From contig JAOUIA010000024.1 in assembly GCA_029884335.1 (NCBI GenBank), positions 1 through 51,036 of the forward strand: a DNA stretch of 51,036 nt, written 5' to 3'. Source of the DNA: Betaproteobacteria bacterium. Its GTDB lineage: Bacteria; Pseudomonadota; Gammaproteobacteria; Burkholderiales; Casimicrobiaceae. Below the pieces are notes generated by a model. That model saw only the letters and a list, made by a program, of their open reading frames with translations. It ran no database searches and was not told where the DNA came from. Positions within the stretch are counted from its first letter, which is position 1, and the number at the start of each line of letters is the position of its first letter. Shown piece by piece: positions 47,204 through 51,036 of the stretch. A program made the position numbers and the translations under genes.

Positions 47204-48442
47204 TCACTTGAGCGGCAGCGATCGCTCTAGCTCGGACTGCAGTTCGGAGAGCACCTTCGCTGTGGGCTCGGGGGACGACACCATGCGCATCGCCGCCTTG
47301 GTCACCGCGGTGGCGAAGTCGTTGTAGCCGGCACGCACGGCCTGCACCTCGGGGAACAGGTTCCGCGCCTTCGCCGCCTCGTCGTTGATCACCTTGAGAT
47401 GCGGCTGCGCGGCGAGGTCGGCGGCGGTGAGCGCGCCCTTGCGCGGCGCCGGCGACCCGGTCAGCGCGTAGCGATTCTGCCACTCGGGCGAGGCGGCCAT
47501 GGCGATGAAGTTCCACACCGCCTGCTTCTTCTTCGCGTCGGTCTTCGCCGCCATGTGCAGGCTGTTGCTCGCCCCTCCCGGCGTCGCCGCGAAGGGCAGC
47601 GGCGCGATCTTCAGATGGGGCTTGACCTCCGCGGGCGCCTTGGCGAGCGCGCCCCACACCCACGGGCCATCGCGCAGGAAAGTGACCTTGCCGTCGATGA
47701 ACAGCTGCCGCGCCGTGGCCGAGTTCGTGCCCTTCGGCGCGTAGGCGATCGACTGGCGCCAGCCCTCGACCGCCTTGACGACCGCCGGGTCGTTGAAGTT
47801 GTACCTGCCTCCCTTGAGCCAGTCGGCGCCGGAGCCCACGACCCAGCTCGCCATCTCCACGACCATGTTCGGGTGCTCGGCGGTGATCGTCGCCAGCCCG
47901 AACTGCCCCTTGTCGGCCAGCGTGGTCGCCTTCATCGCGGCCAGCCACTCGTCGGGGGTGCGCGGGACGCCGAGCTTCGCGTCCTTCAGCTTCTGCTCGT
48001 TGTAGAACAGGATGCCTCCATAGCCCATCAGCAGCACGCCCTGCGTGCGGCCGTTCCACTGCATCTCCGCCTGCAGCGGCGGCCAGTTCGCGGCGATGTC
48101 GGTGGCCTTGAGGCGCTCGTCGAGCGGCTCGAGCCAGCCCTGGTCGGCAAAGCTCGCGAAGTCGCGCGTGGGCAGGTGCACGACGTCGGGCGGATTGCCC
48201 GCTGCAAAGCGCACCGTCATCTGCTTGACGAACTGCGCGAACGGCACCTGCTGCAGGTTGATCTTCACGTCGGGGTAGCGCTTCTCGTAGGCGGCGATCA
48301 ACTCTTTCCACCACGTCGAGATGCCGGGCTCCTCGGCCTGCCAGGTGGGAAACTCGAGCGTGGTCTGCGCCTGCGCGGTGCCGAGCGCGGCTCCCGCGGC
48401 CAGCAGCGCCGCGACGGCGGCGCGAGCAAAGCGTTGCAGCAT
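47204..48442 (-). CDS. Sugar ABC transporter substrate-binding protein (UgpB/MalE-type)
   Basis: A 412-residue periplasmic binding protein. Signal peptide about 1-25 (RFARAAVAALLAAGAALGTAQAQ), then TTLEFPTWQAEEPGISTWWKEL, YPDVKINLQQVPFAQFVKQM, ADQGWLEPLD, GILFYNEQKLKDA and GKVTFLRDGPWVWG, the normal layout of family-1 solute-binding proteins. The ATG at 48442 has an ideal GAGGAGG site; an ATG at 48457 overlaps the lyase stop and is less likely. The ligand is probably a sugar, sugar acid or glycoside processed by the neighbouring enzymes. Confidence 0.92.
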   Translation of the reverse strand: MLQRFARAAVAALLAAGAALGTAQAQTTLEFPTWQAEEPGISTWWKELIAAYEKRYPDVKINLQQVPFAQFVKQMTVRFAAGNPPDVVHLPTRDFASFADQGWLEPLDERLKATDIAANWPPLQAEMQWNGRTQGVLLMGYGGILFYNEQKLKDAKLGVPRTPDEWLAAMKATTLADKGQFGLATITAEHPNMVVEMASWVVGSGADWLKGGRYNFNDPAVVKAVEGWRQSIAYAPKGTNSATARQLFIDGKVTFLRDGPWVWGALAKAPAEVKPHLKIAPLPFAATPGGASNSLHMAAKTDAKKKQAVWNFIAMAASPEWQNRYALTGSPAPRKGALTAADLAAQPHLKVINDEAAKARNLFPEVQAVRAGYNDFATAVTKAAMRMVSSPEPTAKVLSELQSELERSLPLK

Positions 48443-48453
48443 GGTGCTCCTCC

Positions 48454-49368
48454 TCATCGGATCAGATCGGTCACATCGGCCAGCAGCGCGTCCAGCTCGC
48501 GACGGTCGCCGTCGTCGAGCGCGGGCCCCGGCGCGCGCACGTGCGTGGAGCGGATCACGCCGCGCCGGCGCAGCACTTCCTTGGTCATCGCCATCCTGAA
48601 CACGGCCTGGAAATTGAGCAACGGCAGCATGCGGTTGAACAGTTCGCGCACGCCTGCTGCGTCGCCTGCGCGGTGGCGGCGGAACTGCTCGACGTGCAGG
48701 TCGACGAGTTCGCACGCCGGCATGGTGCCGCAGGCGCCGCGTGCGAGCTCGTCGGTGATGTAGCGCCCGCCTGCGCCGCCGAAGACGCCGTCAAGGCCGG
48801 GCGCGAGCTGCATGAGCCGGGTGATGCGCTGGCCGCAGGGCAGAGTCTCCTCCTTCACGTACCGGATGCCGGGCACTGCGGCGCAGATCGCGGCCACGCT
48901 CTCCGGCGCCAGCCCGCAGCCGGCCGGCGGCGGCGCGTTCTGCAGGATGATCGGGACGCCTTGCGCGGCGATGGCCCGATAGTAGTCCAGCTGCGCCTGC
49001 GGCTGGTCGCGCAACGCGGGCGGGGCCATCGCCATCACCGCGGCAGCGCGAAGCGAGCCCGCCTGCTCCGCCAGGGCTGCAGCCGTCGTGGCGTCGGGCG
49101 CGGAGACGCCCACGACCAGCGGCACGCGCCCGCCGCAGCTCTGCGCGACGACGCCGACCAGCTCACGGCGCTCGGCGGGCGCCAGCGTCTCGAACTCGCT
49201 CGCGACACCGGGAAACACGACGCCGTCGGCGCCGGCGTCGACGATGAAGCGCACGACGCGCGCGAGGTCCTCGCGGTCGCAGGAGCCGTCGTCGCGAAAA
49301 GGCGTGGCGACGATGGGGTAGACCCCGGTCAGCCGCGCGCCGGTTGCAGGTTGCGGTGTTTGTCCCAT
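48454..49368 (-). CDS. Dihydrodipicolinate synthase/N-acetylneuraminate lyase superfamily protein
   Basis: A 304-residue TIM-barrel enzyme with the Schiff-base lysine Lys172 (IRYVKEET). Two other family hallmarks are changed: the GTTGE loop reads GVASE (55-59 region), and the usual YN.P motif reads QNAPPPAG, so the acid-base Tyr is replaced by Gln143. It is therefore not DapA; a keto-deoxy sugar-acid dehydratase or aldolase is more likely, since some dehydratases of this superfamily use other acid-base groups. It is the first gene of the minus-strand importer operon and is divergent from the IclR-lactonase fusion. The ATG at 49368 lies in a CCCAT..ATGGG palindrome. Confidence 0.85.
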   Translation of the reverse strand: MGQTPQPATGARLTGVYPIVATPFRDDGSCDREDLARVVRFIVDAGADGVVFPGVASEFETLAPAERRELVGVVAQSCGGRVPLVVGVSAPDATTAAALAEQAGSLRAAAVMAMAPPALRDQPQAQLDYYRAIAAQGVPIILQNAPPPAGCGLAPESVAAICAAVPGIRYVKEETLPCGQRITRLMQLAPGLDGVFGGAGGRYITDELARGACGTMPACELVDLHVEQFRRHRAGDAAGVRELFNRMLPLLNFQAVFRMAMTKEVLRRRGVIRSTHVRAPGPALDDGDRRELDALLADVTDLIR

Positions 49369-49394
49369 ATGATGGGAGTGAGTTGTCGTGTATT

Positions 49395-49406
49395 GAGACT
49401 AGTCTC
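49395..49406. promoter_or_regulatory. Palindromic candidate operator in the divergent IclR/lyase promoter
   Basis: GAGACTAGTCTC is a perfect 12-base palindrome, extendable to 16 with one mismatched pair. It lies 12 bases before the fusion gene's ATG and 26 bases from the lyase ATG, in a 50-base gap. A second short palindrome, CCCAT-ATG-ATGGG (49364-49376), overlaps the lyase start. IclR-family proteins bind palindromes in such divergent gaps, so autoregulation is a fair inference. Confidence 0.45.
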
Positions 49407-49418
49407 CACCCTGCCCGG

Positions 49419-51036
49419 ATGCCCCGTCAAGCCGCCAAGCCATCCGCAGCCTCCGTCGCCGGCGCCGCCGCCCTGGACAAGGCATTCGCCCTGGTCGACG
49501 CGATCGCCGCCGCGCCGATGCCGCCGACCGCGGCAGCGCTGGCGGCAGCCACCACGCTGCCGCGCTCGACGCTGTTCCGCCTGCTGGGCGCGCTCGAGGC
49601 GCACGGGTACGTGCGGCGCGACCCTCGCGAGCGCGGCTGGCGGCTCGGATTCCGCCTGTTCGAGCTGGCGCAAGGCGCGTGGTCGGCCTTCGACCTGCGC
49701 GATGCGGCGCTCGACGAGATCGCCACGCTGCGTGAGCGCACCGGCGAGACCGTGCAGCTCGCGGTGCTGGACGGCGACGAGTGCGTGGTCGTGGGCGGCG
49801 CGGACGGTACGCAGGCGATTCGCCACGCCGCAGCGCTGGGCCAGCGCAGCGCGTGGACGGGCAACGCGGCGGGGCTGGCGCTCGTCGCGTTCGCCGATGC
49901 GACGGTGCGCGCCGCCCTGCTGGCGGCCCTGCCCGCCGCAGCGCGCGCGGGGCAGGAGGCGGCGATCGAACTGGCGCGCGGCCGCGGCTACGCGGTGGGC
50001 GCCGACTCCGGCGACGGCGTGGCGGATGTCGCGGCCCCGGTGCTCGACGTCCGGGGCAGCGGCGCCGCGGCCCTCGTACTCGCCGGTCCCGCGTACCGCC
50101 TCGATCCGGCGCGACTGCACGCGCTCGCGCCGCTGCTGATGGCTGCGGCACGCCGGGTGTCGCACGATGCCGGCGGCACCGCGATGTCGCTCTCGTCCTC
50201 GCCCTCGCCCGGCGCGCCGTCGCGTGGCGTTCGCGTGGCACAGGCCGGCGCGGCGCTGCTGGGCGAGGCGCCCTACTGGTCCGCGCACGACGCTGCGCTG
50301 TGGTGGGTGGACATGCTCGCCCCGGCACTGTGGCGATACGACCCGCGCACGCGCGGCGCGCAAACGTTCCCGCTGCCGCGCCTCACCAGCGTCGCGGTGC
50401 CGAGGCGGCGCGGCGGCTTCCTGCTGGCGCGACCGGACGGCCTCCATCTCGCCGCTGCCCCGGGCGACCCCGGCACGCGGTTCGCGCATCCGGGTTCCGA
50501 AGCCCCGGACAATCGCTACAACGACGGCAAGTGCGACGCGCACGGCCGCCTGTGGATCGCCACGCTCGACCCGACAGGCAAGCGCGGCCGGGGCAGCCTG
50601 TACCGCGTCGACCCCGACGGCCGGTCGCAGCGCGTCGACACCGGCTTCACGGTCGCCAACGGCCTCGCGTTCAGCCCCGACGGATCCACGCTGTACTTCG
50701 CCGAGTCGGCGCAGCGCGCAATCCTCGCCTACGACCTGGACGCGCGCGGCAACGCCCGGGGTCGGCGCACGTTCGCGACGTTTCCGGAGGGCGTAAAGCC
50801 GGACGGCATCGCGGTCGACGCCGAGGGCGGCGTGTGGGTCGCGTTGTGGGACGGCTGGCGGGTCGAGCGCCTGTCGCCCGAGGGCCGCCTCTCCCGCACC
50901 CTCCGGCTGCCGGTGCCGCGGCCAACCAGCGTCGCGTTCGGGGGCGCGGCGCTCGACAGGCTCTACGTCACCAGCGCACGGGTGCGGCTCGACCCCGACT
51001 CGCTCGCCGCTGCGCCCCTCTCGGGAGCACTGTTCG
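49419..51036 (+). CDS. IclR-family regulator fused to an SMP-30/gluconolactonase domain (partial, runs off the window)
   Basis: One uninterrupted frame of 539 codons with no stop before the window end. Residues about 15-75 are an IclR winged helix (ALDKAFALVDAI...LPRSTLFRLLGALEAHGYV). Residues about 80-250 are the IclR effector domain (RERTGETVQLAVLDGDECV, GNAAGLALVAF). A Ser/Pro linker (about 254-270) leads to an SMP-30-type propeller: LLGEAPYW (metal Glu283), DNRYNDGKCDAHGRLWIATLD, GFTVANGLAFSPDG (metal Asn), and VKPDGIAVDAEGGVWVALW (metal Asp). It would join an effector-sensing repressor to a sugar lactonase. I checked the frame base by base through the junction. An internal ATG at about 50182 could allow a separate lactonase product. 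The C-terminus is missing. Confidence 0.88.
   Translation, partial: MPRQAAKPSAASVAGAAALDKAFALVDAIAAAPMPPTAAALAAATTLPRSTLFRLLGALEAHGYVRRDPRERGWRLGFRLFELAQGAWSAFDLRDAALDEIATLRERTGETVQLAVLDGDECVVVGGADGTQAIRHAAALGQRSAWTGNAAGLALVAFADATVRAALLAALPAAARAGQEAAIELARGRGYAVGADSGDGVADVAAPVLDVRGSGAAALVLAGPAYRLDPARLHALAPLLMAAARRVSHDAGGTAMSLSSSPSPGAPSRGVRVAQAGAALLGEAPYWSAHDAALWWVDMLAPALWRYDPRTRGAQTFPLPRLTSVAVPRRRGGFLLARPDGLHLAAAPGDPGTRFAHPGSEAPDNRYNDGKCDAHGRLWIATLDPTGKRGRGSLYRVDPDGRSQRVDTGFTVANGLAFSPDGSTLYFAESAQRAILAYDLDARGNARGRRTFATFPEGVKPDGIAVDAEGGVWVALWDGWRVERLSPEGRLSRTLRLPVPRPTSVAFGGAALDRLYVTSARVRLDPDSLAAAPLSGALF

Overview
The window is about 51 kb of very GC-rich DNA (roughly 70% by eye, third codon positions almost all G or C) and codes densely on both strands. 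Two things point to a betaproteobacterium, most likely Burkholderiales or a close relative. The first is the gene string gyrA-pheA-hisC-tyrA-aroA-cmk-rpsA-ihfB-lapA-lapB-pyrF, typical of beta/gamma-proteobacteria. The second is the set of orphan periplasmic binding proteins (three of the ABC_sub_bind type and one of the Bug/TctC type). I cannot name a genus. No rRNA, tRNA, CRISPR array, transposase or phage gene was seen.

Left part (1-16 kb): methylthioinosine phosphorylase and peptide deformylase overlap. Two divergent orphan binding proteins follow. A minus-strand run then reads dapC, a LytS/LytT-type two-component pair, a BASS-like transporter, dapD, map and glnD (lysine/peptidoglycan precursor synthesis, protein N-terminal processing, nitrogen signalling). 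A GspC-like protein stands alone. Next comes the overlapping block mtaD-ubiG-gph, an order I recall from Pseudomonas next to gyrA. mtaD and the phosphorylase at the window start together make the two-step route methylthioadenosine -> methylthioinosine -> hypoxanthine + methylthioribose-1-phosphate.

Centre (16-33 kb): an OmpA-type protein is divergent from the gyrA run. Between them lie an extended -10 promoter, three hairpins and a strong intrinsic terminator, all upstream of the gyrA start. The run continues through aromatic amino acid genes, cmk, rpsA, ihfB, lapA/lapB, pyrF, ugd, hldA and radA, with many start/stop overlaps. serC, often found after gyrA, is absent. An AT-rich patch inside cmk looks like an internal rpsA promoter.

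Right part (33-43.7 kb): accessory and envelope functions. These are a TPR protein, a thioredoxin/CcdA-like fusion, a rhomboid protease, an FAD oxidoreductase with a TctC-type binding protein, a third ABC_sub_bind protein, a secreted matrixin-like protein whose first zinc His is Gln, a phospholipase D-like lipoprotein, and a DUF2092 protein paired with an Asn/Asp-repeat protein.

Right end (43.8-51 kb): a probable sugar-acid uptake and breakdown locus. It has an enolase-superfamily dehydratase, a three-gene carbohydrate ABC importer (no ATPase seen), a DapA-superfamily lyase with altered active-site motifs and, divergent from it, one open frame joining an IclR regulator to an SMP-30/gluconolactonase domain. 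That frame runs off the window edge. REP-like and other dispersed inverted repeats fill several intergenic gaps.
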